Shown: in pieces, positions 57,243-64,000 of the stretch
Numbering within the stretch: position 1 is the stretch's first letter
Layout of the letters: every line of letters starts with the position of its first letter
DNA from: Microbulbifer hydrolyticus
GTDB lineage: Bacteria > Pseudomonadota > Gammaproteobacteria > Pseudomonadales > Cellvibrionaceae
Assembly (NCBI RefSeq): GCF_009931115.1
Contig: NZ_CP047491.1
Coordinates: 3,051,501 to 3,115,500, forward strand
Direction: 5' to 3'
Length of the DNA stretch: 64,000 nucleotides
Notes under the pieces: model-generated
What the model saw: the letters and a program-made list of their open reading frames with translations, nothing else
Databases searched by the model: none
Told to the model about the DNA's origin: nothing
Translations under genes and position numbers: made by a program

Positions 57243-57863
57243 TCAATACTCGCCCCAGGGGGGCAGCAGTGTCTGGTCAATACCGAGTTGGCTCAGGATT
57301 CTGGCCACCACAAAATCCACCAGGTCCTCCACCGTGCGCGGCTTCTGATAAAAGCCGGGACTGGCCGGCAGAATCACCGCACCCATACGCGTGAGCTTCA
57401 GCATATTTTCCAGGTGGATCTCTGAATAAGGTGCCTCTCGCGGCACCAGGATCAGCTGCCGGCGCTCTTTCAGCGCAACATCCGCCGCGCGCTCGATCAG
57501 GTTGTTGGAGGCCCCGCAAGCGACTGCCGACAGTGTGCCACCACTGGCCGGGCACACGACCAGACTGTTGGCGGCGCCCGTGCCGGAGGCAACTGGCGAG
57601 AACCAGTCACGCTTGCCAAACAGGGTCAACTGCCCCTCTTCCGCGCCATACAGCTCACGCAAAAATGCCTCAGTACGGCTTTCGTCCTCCGGCAGGGACA
57701 CATCGGTTTCGGTGTCGATCACGATGCGTGCGGCATCCGAGAGCAATAGCCATACCCGCACTCGCGCCGCCAGCAGGCACTGCAACAGACGCAGCCCATA
57801 CTGGGCACCAGAGGCACCGGTCATCGCCAGAGTTACTGTTTTGGGAAAAGTCGGCTCAGCCAA
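57243..57863 (-). CDS. ubiX: Flavin prenyltransferase UbiX
   Basis: 206 residues from a TTG at 57863, 32 bases past the mpl stop. Makes prenylated FMN, the cofactor of the decarboxylase UbiD in ubiquinone synthesis. Motifs seen are MTGASGAQYGLRLL near the start, CPASGGTLSAVACG in the middle and PREAPYSEIHLENMLKL near the end. The frame stays open into mpl, so the start is uncertain; TTG is chosen because no ATG precedes the first strand and longer forms would overlap mpl. Confidence 0.9.
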   Translation of the reverse strand: MAEPTFPKTVTLAMTGASGAQYGLRLLQCLLAARVRVWLLLSDAARIVIDTETDVSLPEDESRTEAFLRELYGAEEGQLTLFGKRDWFSPVASGTGAANSLVVCPASGGTLSAVACGASNNLIERAADVALKERRQLILVPREAPYSEIHLENMLKLTRMGAVILPASPGFYQKPRTVEDLVDFVVARILSQLGIDQTLLPPWGEY

Positions 57864-57894
57864 AGAGGTATCCGTATTCGCCCCGGGTAAGGGG

Positions 57895-59277
57895 CTATTT
57901 GCCGTATTTCTGTTCCAGCGCCTGGAGCAGGCGCTGGTGCACACCGCCGAAGCCACCATTGCTCATCACAATCACGTGACTGCCGGGGGCTGACAGCTCG
58001 AGTACGGATTCTACCGCAGCGTCGATACTGTGGAGAACCTTTGCGGGCACCGTGGAGTGGTGGACCACCTCATCCAGAGACCAGTTCATTCCCTCGGGCT
58101 GGTACCAGAGCACAAGATCCGCCCCCGCACAGGCCCGCGCAAGCTGGCCCTGATGGTGCCCCATACGCATGGTATTGGAGCGCGGCTCGATCAGGGCGAT
58201 GATCTTTTCGTCCCCAACCTTGGCCCGCAAGCCGTTCAGGGTGGTCTCGATGGCCGTTGGGTGGTGGGCAAAATCGTCGTAGACACGGATCCCCTGGATA
58301 TCCCCCAGACACTCCATACGGCGCTTTACGCCACCAAACTTACCCAGCGCTTCCGCCGCGGTTGCCGGCTCGACGCCAACATGGCGCGCTGCCGCCATGA
58401 CCGCAAGGCCATTCTTCACGCTGTGCAGCCCGGTCTGCTGCCACTGTACGCTGGCAACCGTGCTGCCTTCCAACTGCACATCAAAGCGGCTACCGTCCGC
58501 GGCAATATTCACCGCACACCAGTCACCCAGGCGCACACCATCTTCCGTCTCCACGTCAAAGCGCTGGACCTCGCTCCAACAGCCCTGCTCCAGTACCTGT
58601 GAGACCGCGTCTTCCTGAGCTGCGACAATCAGGCCGCTGCCGGGTACGGTGCGCACCAGGTGGTGAAACTGTCGCTGGATGGCCGCCAGGTCATCGAAAA
58701 TGTCCGCATGGTCAAATTCGAGATTGTTGATAATCAGGGTACGCGGGCGATAGTGGACAAACTTGGAGCGCTTGTCGAAGAACGCCGTATCGTACTCGTC
58801 CGCCTCTACCACGAAAAACGGAGTAGTCCCCAGCCGCGCGGAAACATCAAAGTTCTGGGGCACGCCGCCGATCAGGAACCCCGGGTCCATACCCGCGTAA
58901 TCCAGTACCCAGGCCAACATGCTGGCCGTGGTGGTCTTGCCGTGGGTACCGGAAACCGCCAGTACCCAGCGCCCACCAAGAAAGTGATCACACAGCCACT
59001 GGGCACCGGAGGTATAGGCCAACCCCCTTTCCAGTACCGCCTCCACGGCGGGGTTCCCCCGTGACAGTGCGTTGCCAACAATCACCAGGTCCGGCGCGGG
59101 CTCCAGCTGGGCCGGGTCGTACCCCTCGGTCAACGCGATACCAGCGCGCTCCAGCTGGGTGCTCATCGGCGGATAGACGTTCGCATCCGAGCCGGTCACT
59201 TTGTGCCCCTCGGCTACGGCCAGCTGGGCCAGACTGCCCATAAAGGTTCCGCAGATACCTAGAATATGAATATGCAT
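57895..59277 (-). CDS. mpl: UDP-MurNAc:L-Ala-gamma-D-Glu-meso-DAP ligase
   Basis: 460 residues from the ATG at 59277 (MHIHILGICGTFMG), matching E. coli Mpl (457). Murein-recycling ligase that joins the salvaged tripeptide to UDP-MurNAc. P-loop GTHGKTTTA, central VEADEYDTAFFDKRSKF in parts, and C-terminal VYDDFAHHPTAI. Paralogue of MurC. Together with murE it confirms DAP-type wall. Confidence 0.97.
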   Translation of the reverse strand: MHIHILGICGTFMGSLAQLAVAEGHKVTGSDANVYPPMSTQLERAGIALTEGYDPAQLEPAPDLVIVGNALSRGNPAVEAVLERGLAYTSGAQWLCDHFLGGRWVLAVSGTHGKTTTASMLAWVLDYAGMDPGFLIGGVPQNFDVSARLGTTPFFVVEADEYDTAFFDKRSKFVHYRPRTLIINNLEFDHADIFDDLAAIQRQFHHLVRTVPGSGLIVAAQEDAVSQVLEQGCWSEVQRFDVETEDGVRLGDWCAVNIAADGSRFDVQLEGSTVASVQWQQTGLHSVKNGLAVMAAARHVGVEPATAAEALGKFGGVKRRMECLGDIQGIRVYDDFAHHPTAIETTLNGLRAKVGDEKIIALIEPRSNTMRMGHHQGQLARACAGADLVLWYQPEGMNWSLDEVVHHSTVPAKVLHSIDAAVESVLELSAPGSHVIVMSNGGFGGVHQRLLQALEQKYGK

Positions 59278-59655
59278 GCCAGTAGGGTCGCCCTGATTGG
59301 TGGAAACAAGAGTCTGTCGAAACAGGTGCCAGATGAGACCGCGCACTCACGCAATCATTCCCACCTGCTCACCTGTATTTTGGCACTTTGGATGCTCCGG
59401 CCCGCTTTTTGCTGGCCTTTTCAGGGAGAAAAGGCCGGGAACGAGGCGCCGACAGCAATTGTCGTCAAACCCCGCACACTTAGCGTCGCGCCAGCTTATC
59501 ACGGGTTTTAACCACAGTAAGTGTCGAATGTCCGCAATTCCATGCAATTGCCATATGAATACATTAGACTTCGCGCCGCGTGAGGTAGCCACCAGAAGCC
59601 GCCCGCCGAGACCACGCCCACACGTGACCATTAGACGAGAAGCCATAGGATAGAC
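59278..59655. other. Divergent intergenic region between mpl and the phosphofructokinase gene
   Basis: About 380 bases with no gene. It contains a perfect eight-base inverted repeat, GGCCTTTT (59414-59421) and AAAAGGCC (59429-59436). No convincing -35/-10 pair was found for either gene. Confidence 0.45.
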
Positions 59656-60924
59656 ATGTCGAAGAAGAACGCTTTTTACGCGCAATCCGGCGGGGTTACC
59701 GCCGTCATCAACGCCTCCGCCTGCGGTGTCATCGAGACCGCCCGCCAGCATAGCGACAAGATCGGCAATGTCTATGCCGGACTCAACGGTATCGTCGGCG
59801 CCCTCAAGGAGGAACTGATCGATGTCAGCCAGGAAAGCCGCGAAACAATTGCCGCGCTGCGTCACACGCCTTCCGGTGCCTTTGGCTCCTGTCGCTACAA
59901 ACTGAAAAGCCTGGAACAGAACCGCGCAGAGTACGAGCGACTGATCGAGGTGTTCAAGGCGCACAATATCGGCTACTTCTTCTATAACGGCGGCGGCGAT
60001 TCGGCCGACACCTGCCTCAAGATTTCCCAGCTGTCGGAGAAGATGGGCTACCCCATCCAGGCCATCCACATCCCCAAGACCGTGGACAATGACCTGCCGT
60101 TCACCGACAACTGCCCGGGCTTTGGCTCAGTGGCAAAATATGTCGCGGTATCCACCAGGGAAGCCGCTCTGGATGTGGCCTCCATGTGCGCCACGTCCAC
60201 CAAGGTTTTCATTGTCGAAGTGATGGGACGCCACGCGGGCTGGATTGCCGCCGCCGGCGCCCTTGCCCAGGAGCAGGAAGGTGATGCCCCGCATATCATC
60301 CTGCTGCCGGAAGTCGCCTTCGATAAAGACAAGTTCCTGAAGAAGGTGCAACAGACCGTCGACGACAAAGGCTACTGCGTGATCGTTGCCTCCGAAGGCG
60401 CCCAGTACGAAGATGGCACTTTCCTCGCTGACGCGGGCAGTGTCGATGCCTTCGGCCACAAGCAGCTGGGCGGCGTAGCGCCGACCCTCGCGCAAATGGT
60501 CAAGGACGAGCTGGGCTTCAAATACCACTGGGCCCTGGCCGACTACCTGCAGCGTGCCGCGCGCCATATTGCTTCCGCCACCGATGTGGAGCAGGCGTAC
60601 GCCGTGGGCAAGGCCGCAGTAGAAGCGGCAGTTGCCGGCAAGAACGCAATCATGCCCACAATCGAGCGCAACGGCAGCACAACCGCCGACTACAGCTGGA
60701 GCATCGGTGAAGCGCCGCTGTCCGAGGTGGCCAACGTCGAGAAGTTTATGCCCGAGGAATTCATCTCCGAGGATGGCTTCGGTATCACTCAGGCTGCCCG
60801 CGACTACCTCGAGCCGCTGATTCAGGGCGAAGATTACCCGCCATATAAAAACGGGATCCCGCAGTACGCGCGCCTGAAGAAAGTACTGGTCGAGAAGAAG
60901 CTGAAAGACGGCTTCGACGTGTAA
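59656..60924 (+). CDS. 6-phosphofructokinase, probably PPi-dependent
   Basis: 422 residues. Phosphorylates fructose-6-phosphate. The substrate motif reads PKTVDNDL: Lys replaces the Gly of ATP enzymes (GTIDND), and the nucleotide-site motif reads GGGDS with Asp at the position that is Gly in ATP-PFK (GGDGS). Both features are those of pyrophosphate-dependent PFK, so PPi is the likely phosphate donor; this is an inference from residues. GRHAGWIAAAGAL is also intact. Longer than E. coli PfkA (320). Monocistronic with a strong terminator. Confidence 0.9.
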   Translation: MSKKNAFYAQSGGVTAVINASACGVIETARQHSDKIGNVYAGLNGIVGALKEELIDVSQESRETIAALRHTPSGAFGSCRYKLKSLEQNRAEYERLIEVFKAHNIGYFFYNGGGDSADTCLKISQLSEKMGYPIQAIHIPKTVDNDLPFTDNCPGFGSVAKYVAVSTREAALDVASMCATSTKVFIVEVMGRHAGWIAAAGALAQEQEGDAPHIILLPEVAFDKDKFLKKVQQTVDDKGYCVIVASEGAQYEDGTFLADAGSVDAFGHKQLGGVAPTLAQMVKDELGFKYHWALADYLQRAARHIASATDVEQAYAVGKAAVEAAVAGKNAIMPTIERNGSTTADYSWSIGEAPLSEVANVEKFMPEEFISEDGFGITQAARDYLEPLIQGEDYPPYKNGIPQYARLKKVLVEKKLKDGFDV

Positions 60925-60941
60925 TCACGGCAGCGCAACCA

Positions 60942-60981
60942 AAAAAAGGCCCCCACCCGTTCCCGGGTGGGGGCCTTTTTT
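60942..60981. terminator. Strong bidirectional terminator
   Basis: Twelve-base perfect stem GGCCCCCACCCG (60948-60959) and CGGGTGGGGGCC (60964-60975), with seven A on the left and six T on the right. It serves the phosphofructokinase and the converging glutamine-synthetase-family gene. Confidence 0.93.
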
Positions 60982-61019
60982 GTTTCCACTGCGGTTGCCT
61001 CCCGCACGGACAGGGTGAA

Positions 61020-62408
61020 CTAAACGTTCAGCAACAGGTGCTGCCGCTCCCAGGGCGAAATTTCCCGGTGAAACAGCCGCATTTCTTCATTTTTTACCGC
61101 CGCGTAAAGCTGGCAGAAATCCTCTCCGAGCGCATCGCGAACCTCCCCGGCGGCCTCAAAAATACGCAACGCCTCATCAAAGGTACCCGGGATATAAAAG
61201 CTGGACTCCTGCTCTTCATCCAGTTCCGATGCCGCCGGTGCGCTGGGCTCCACACCATTCAGCATACCCAGGTAACCACAGACCAGACTGGCGGCGATGG
61301 CCAGGTAGGGGTTTGCGTCCACTCCGACCACGCGATTTTCCAGACGGCGATCCTGGACGCCGGAATTGGGCACGCGCAATCCCGTGGCCCGATTGTCGTA
61401 GCCCCATCCGGTATTGGTTGGTGCACTGGAATTGTCGGCTCCTTCAAATCGGCGATAAGAATTCACGTTGGGCGCGATAAACGGCATGATTTCCCGTAGG
61501 TGCTTCTGGGTACCGCCGATAAAGTAACGGAACAGGTCCGAGGCACTGCCGTCATCCGCGGAAAAGATATTTTTACCACTGGCAATATCCACCACACTCT
61601 GGTGAATATGCATGGCACTGCCGGGCTGGTCGCGCATGGGCTTGGCCATAAAGGTCGCGAACATACCGTTTTTCAGCGCCGCTTCGCGAATGATGCGCTT
61701 GAAATAAAAAACCTGATCGGCAAGTAGGAGCGGGTCACCGTGAGTCAGATTGAACTCCACCTGCCCGGCACCGTCCTCCTGGATGACAGAATCAATATGC
61801 AAACCGGCGGCTTCTGCGTACTCGTAAATCGTGTCGATTACCGGGCCATATTCATCGATAGCGGTCATCGAATAGGACTGCAACGAATTCCCCGAACGAC
61901 CACTGCGGCCAATCGGCGGCTGAATGGGTTCATTGGGGTCAATGTTTGGCCGGGTTAGGTAGAACTCCAGTTCCGGCGCCACGATCGGCTGCCAGCCCTT
62001 GTCCCGGTACATTCCGATCACCCGCTTCAGCACATTACGCGGTGCGCAGGAAATGGGATTGCCATCGAGATCCTGCAGGTCGTGAATAATCTGCAGCGCT
62101 GGCGTTTTCGCCCAAGGCACCGCCATCGCGGTGGACATGTCAGGCACCAGTGCCATATCGCTTTCCGCCCACTGGTTTTCAATGTCCATTTCCACATCCT
62201 GGCCGGTAATGGTCTGGTAAAAAATGGAAATAGGTAAAAAGATCGGCGTTTGCGGGGAAAACTTGCTAAGTGGCATCGCCTTGCCGCGGGACATACCATT
62301 CAGGTCCGGGACAATGCACTCTACCTCGTCCAGGCGGCGACCATTCAGGTATTTCAGGAAGGCTTCGGGCAGGGTATCCAGCCAGGAAGTTACATCGGGC
62401 TGAGTCAT
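61020..62408 (-). CDS. Glutamine synthetase family protein (PuuA-like)
   Basis: 462 residues. ATP-dependent glutamate-amine ligase fold. Active-site segments are PELEFYL, QEDGAGQVEFNLTHGDPL, MHIHQSV, and NSYRRFEG, with the ENRVVGVDANPYLAIAASL segment near the end. The pattern resembles gamma-glutamylputrescine synthetases (PuuA/SpuI) more than GlnA: it lacks the adenylylation loop region typical of GlnA. No other putrescine genes are adjacent, so substrate is tentative. GGAG precedes the ATG. Confidence 0.85.
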   Translation of the reverse strand: MTQPDVTSWLDTLPEAFLKYLNGRRLDEVECIVPDLNGMSRGKAMPLSKFSPQTPIFLPISIFYQTITGQDVEMDIENQWAESDMALVPDMSTAMAVPWAKTPALQIIHDLQDLDGNPISCAPRNVLKRVIGMYRDKGWQPIVAPELEFYLTRPNIDPNEPIQPPIGRSGRSGNSLQSYSMTAIDEYGPVIDTIYEYAEAAGLHIDSVIQEDGAGQVEFNLTHGDPLLLADQVFYFKRIIREAALKNGMFATFMAKPMRDQPGSAMHIHQSVVDIASGKNIFSADDGSASDLFRYFIGGTQKHLREIMPFIAPNVNSYRRFEGADNSSAPTNTGWGYDNRATGLRVPNSGVQDRRLENRVVGVDANPYLAIAASLVCGYLGMLNGVEPSAPAASELDEEQESSFYIPGTFDEALRIFEAAGEVRDALGEDFCQLYAAVKNEEMRLFHREISPWERQHLLLNV

Positions 62409-62630
62409 GCAGGCTCCGGAAAATTGGATTGGGACTCGCAGTGTAAAGGAAACGGCAAGCGGGAAGAACGCATCTTTTCAGACAATACGTGTGCGCGTTC
62501 TTCGCGAAGGCACACTGACACCTGAGAGTGCCACATGCGTTGCCAGGTGATCCGTTTCTTTTTAAGAGAGCATGCAAACTGGCACATCGACGTACATGCA
62601 ATGGCAATGGTTAGCCAACAGAGGGGCCAG

Positions 62631-63104
62631 CTATTCATGAGTGACCCTGTCGTTTGCCGCCTTTTTTGTCAAAAAGCGTTGCTCGTCTGCTTTATCGGGT
62701 ACAACGCAAACATCACGTTTACCGAACAGACGATAACGATTGCGCGCAACGCGATCGTAAACCCAGTCCCGCACAGGGCGAGGGATCAGGCGGAAACAGC
62801 CCAGTATCGGCCAGGGGAAGGGGAGCTGTTTGATGATGCGCAGCAGCCCATCGGACTTTCCAAACACCTGATTGCCCTCGACCAGGAGCATGGTTTCATA
62901 TTGATCCAGTGGCAACCCGAAAAAAGATAGGATCGCCTGCCCTTCCTCCGACTGCACGGTGGCCAGCTTGAATCGACATTCGCAGTCGAACCTCAACAGG
63001 AAGCGCGCCCAGGCGGAGCACAGACGGCAAACACCATCAAACAGAACCACCCGATCTCCCTCCTGGAGGTAGGGTGCAAGATCTTCCTCATTTCCACTCG
63101 ACAT
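62631..63104 (-). CDS. DCC-family thiol-disulfide oxidoreductase-like protein
   Basis: 157 residues from the ATG at 63104 (MSSGNEEDL); the frame stays open to 63158. The DCC family is named for its N-terminal DxxCxxC motif, seen here as DGVCRLC. The rest includes SEEGQAILSFFGLPLDQYETM in parts and CFRLIPRPVRDWVYDRVARNRYRLFG in parts, typical of the family. Function is not established. Between the GS-family and RpiB-family genes on the minus strand. Confidence 0.88.
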   Translation of the reverse strand: MSSGNEEDLAPYLQEGDRVVLFDGVCRLCSAWARFLLRFDCECRFKLATVQSEEGQAILSFFGLPLDQYETMLLVEGNQVFGKSDGLLRIIKQLPFPWPILGCFRLIPRPVRDWVYDRVARNRYRLFGKRDVCVVPDKADEQRFLTKKAANDRVTHE

Positions 63105-63156
63105 ATAACGCGCATTCCTGATCAAACAACACCGCATTTGTCGAAGCACTTTAAAC

Positions 63157-63190
63157 AAAAAGACCGCTCCGGATAACCCGGGCGGCCTTT
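63157..63190 (-). terminator. Terminator of the RpiB/LacAB-family gene
   Basis: Imperfect hairpin with CCGG/CCGG core (63169-63172, 63178-63181) extended by CCG/CGG, followed on the minus strand by TCTTTTTG, 40 bases past the stop. Confidence 0.6.
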
Positions 63191-63229
63191 CTGTTCAGCG
63201 CGTATTCTATGCACTCACTACTGTTTCAC

Positions 63230-63868
63230 TCAGGAGTCCAGCACACTGCGAACGAAGTCGGTCAGTTCCTGATCCTGGCTGTTCTCGAAGAAACAGGCCT
63301 GGAAGCGCTCGCCGGACACTGCGGTTTTCACCAGTTCAGGATCGATCGCCTTGAGGCCGTCGAGGTAACTTTTCGCAGTAGCTTCCTTGATATGGTTGAG
63401 AATACCAGCGTTGGCTACCTGGGACTCTTTGCGCTCTGGCGGATATCCCTGGCCTTTATCACCGGTAAAGGCTTTCTCGAAGATGTAGCGGATATTTAGC
63501 TCCGCACCCCAGCCAAAGCCCTTGGCATAAGGGATTGCCAGCGCATTGCCGTTATTGATCTGGGCGAACAGGTAGGCGTCGGCAGGATCTATACAGTAAC
63601 CACAGTTCACGCCCGGGTAGGCATTCAGGGACATCAGCGCGCCCTGGCCGGTGCCACAACCACTCACAACAAAATCTACGGCCTTCGAGTTCAGCAGCAG
63701 GCTACCCATGATACCCAGGTGGATGTACGTCAGGCGGTGGTCGTTGTCGTCGCTCATACCGGTGTTGTATACGGTGTGGCCCAGCTCGCCGGCGACATGT
63801 TGCAGCTCTTTCAGCACGATGGCGTTCTTGGATGCCTGACTGAATTCGTTCATCAGTGCGATTTTCAT
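63230..63868 (-). CDS. RpiB/LacA/LacB-family sugar-phosphate isomerase
   Basis: 212 residues from the ATG at 63868, preceded by AGGAGA. The family active-site loop SGCGTGQG with its Cys is present. The N-terminal SDHAG motif of ribose-5-phosphate isomerase B is replaced by MNEFSQASK, and a C-terminal extension of about 60 residues follows the usual end (RpiB is about 150 residues). Substrate therefore uncertain; possibly a sugar-phosphate other than ribose-5-phosphate. Confidence 0.82.
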   Translation of the reverse strand: MKIALMNEFSQASKNAIVLKELQHVAGELGHTVYNTGMSDDNDHRLTYIHLGIMGSLLLNSKAVDFVVSGCGTGQGALMSLNAYPGVNCGYCIDPADAYLFAQINNGNALAIPYAKGFGWGAELNIRYIFEKAFTGDKGQGYPPERKESQVANAGILNHIKEATAKSYLDGLKAIDPELVKTAVSGERFQACFFENSQDQELTDFVRSVLDS

Positions 63869-64000
63869 GAATCGGTCTCCTGTTGCCCTGCGGCGCAGGG
63901 GACGGAAAGTATTTCGCCACCGAGGCTGTACGATTTTCATACCAGCCGAGTTCGGTGCGGCTTGTTATCTGTCCGCGCATTATAAGTGTTTGGCCGATTA
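63869..64000. other. Upstream region of the RpiB-family gene
   Basis: 132 bases to the window edge. No gene seen on either strand. No confident promoter seen. Confidence 0.4.

Overview
The window is chromosomal housekeeping DNA from a Gram-negative gammaproteobacterium. Gene order and protein families resemble Pseudomonas and the marine Cellvibrionales (Microbulbifer-like); this placement is an inference from synteny and protein resemblance, not from a database search. The cell-wall genes specify meso-diaminopimelate peptidoglycan (MurE carries the DNPR motif). Lipopolysaccharide genes (lpxC, kdsD, kdsC, lptC/A/B), a cytochrome bc1 complex and an rpoN/PTS-Ntr cluster are present. I see no insertion sequence, prophage, CRISPR array or tRNA.

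Layout. (1) 1-17.8 kb: a complete division and cell wall (dcw) cluster on the minus strand, read from right to left: mraZ, rsmH, ftsL, ftsI, murE, murF, mraY, murD, ftsW, murG, murC, ftsQ, ftsA, ftsZ, then lpxC running off the left edge. It starts from a clear sigma-70 promoter overlaid by seven GTGG direct repeats, which look like the MraZ autoregulatory operator. ddlB, often found between murC and ftsQ, is absent. (2) 18.2-24 kb: a divergent CysH-like protein, RNase P RNA, rsmI, and the lpoA-yraN-diaA-dolP run. (3) 24-28.8 kb: a thiolase, a lemA plus M48 peptidase pair and a Yip1-family membrane protein. (4) 29-35.5 kb, minus strand: zapE, the rplM-rpsI ribosomal operon, petA with a cytochrome b/c1 gene fusion, and sspA-sspB. 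(5) 35.7-38.8 kb: zapG, ATP sulfurylase (sat) and a DegS-type protease. (6) 38.9-43.4 kb, minus strand: mlaC, ibaG, murA, hisG, hisD, with mlaF/E/D/B missing. (7) 43.9-53.4 kb, plus strand: kdsD-kdsC-lptC-lptA-lptB-rpoN-hpf-ptsN-rapZ-npr-mgtE-darP. (8) 53.5-64 kb: a lipase-like hydrolase, an MMPL/RND exporter, a SelW-like protein, ubiX, mpl, a probable PPi-dependent phosphofructokinase, a glutamine-synthetase family enzyme, a DCC thiol oxidoreductase and an RpiB/LacAB-family protein.

How it fits together. Most of the window builds and remodels the envelope. The dcw cluster, murA and mpl make and recycle peptidoglycan precursors. lpoA, ftsI, ftsW and zapE/zapG act at the synthesis and division machinery. 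lpxC, kdsD/C and lptCAB make and export LPS, and dolP, mlaC and degS act in envelope maintenance. The rpoN-hpf-ptsN-rapZ-npr block is the nitrogen-PTS regulatory cluster, with a near-consensus sigma-54 promoter directly in front of rpoN. The points most worth a second look are the b/c1 fusion, the orphan mlaC, the MraZ operator array, the sigma-54 site before rpoN, the SSQ instead of SSN catalytic motif in FtsI, and the CysH-like protein lacking the usual nucleotide-binding loop. I found no clearly new multi-gene system.
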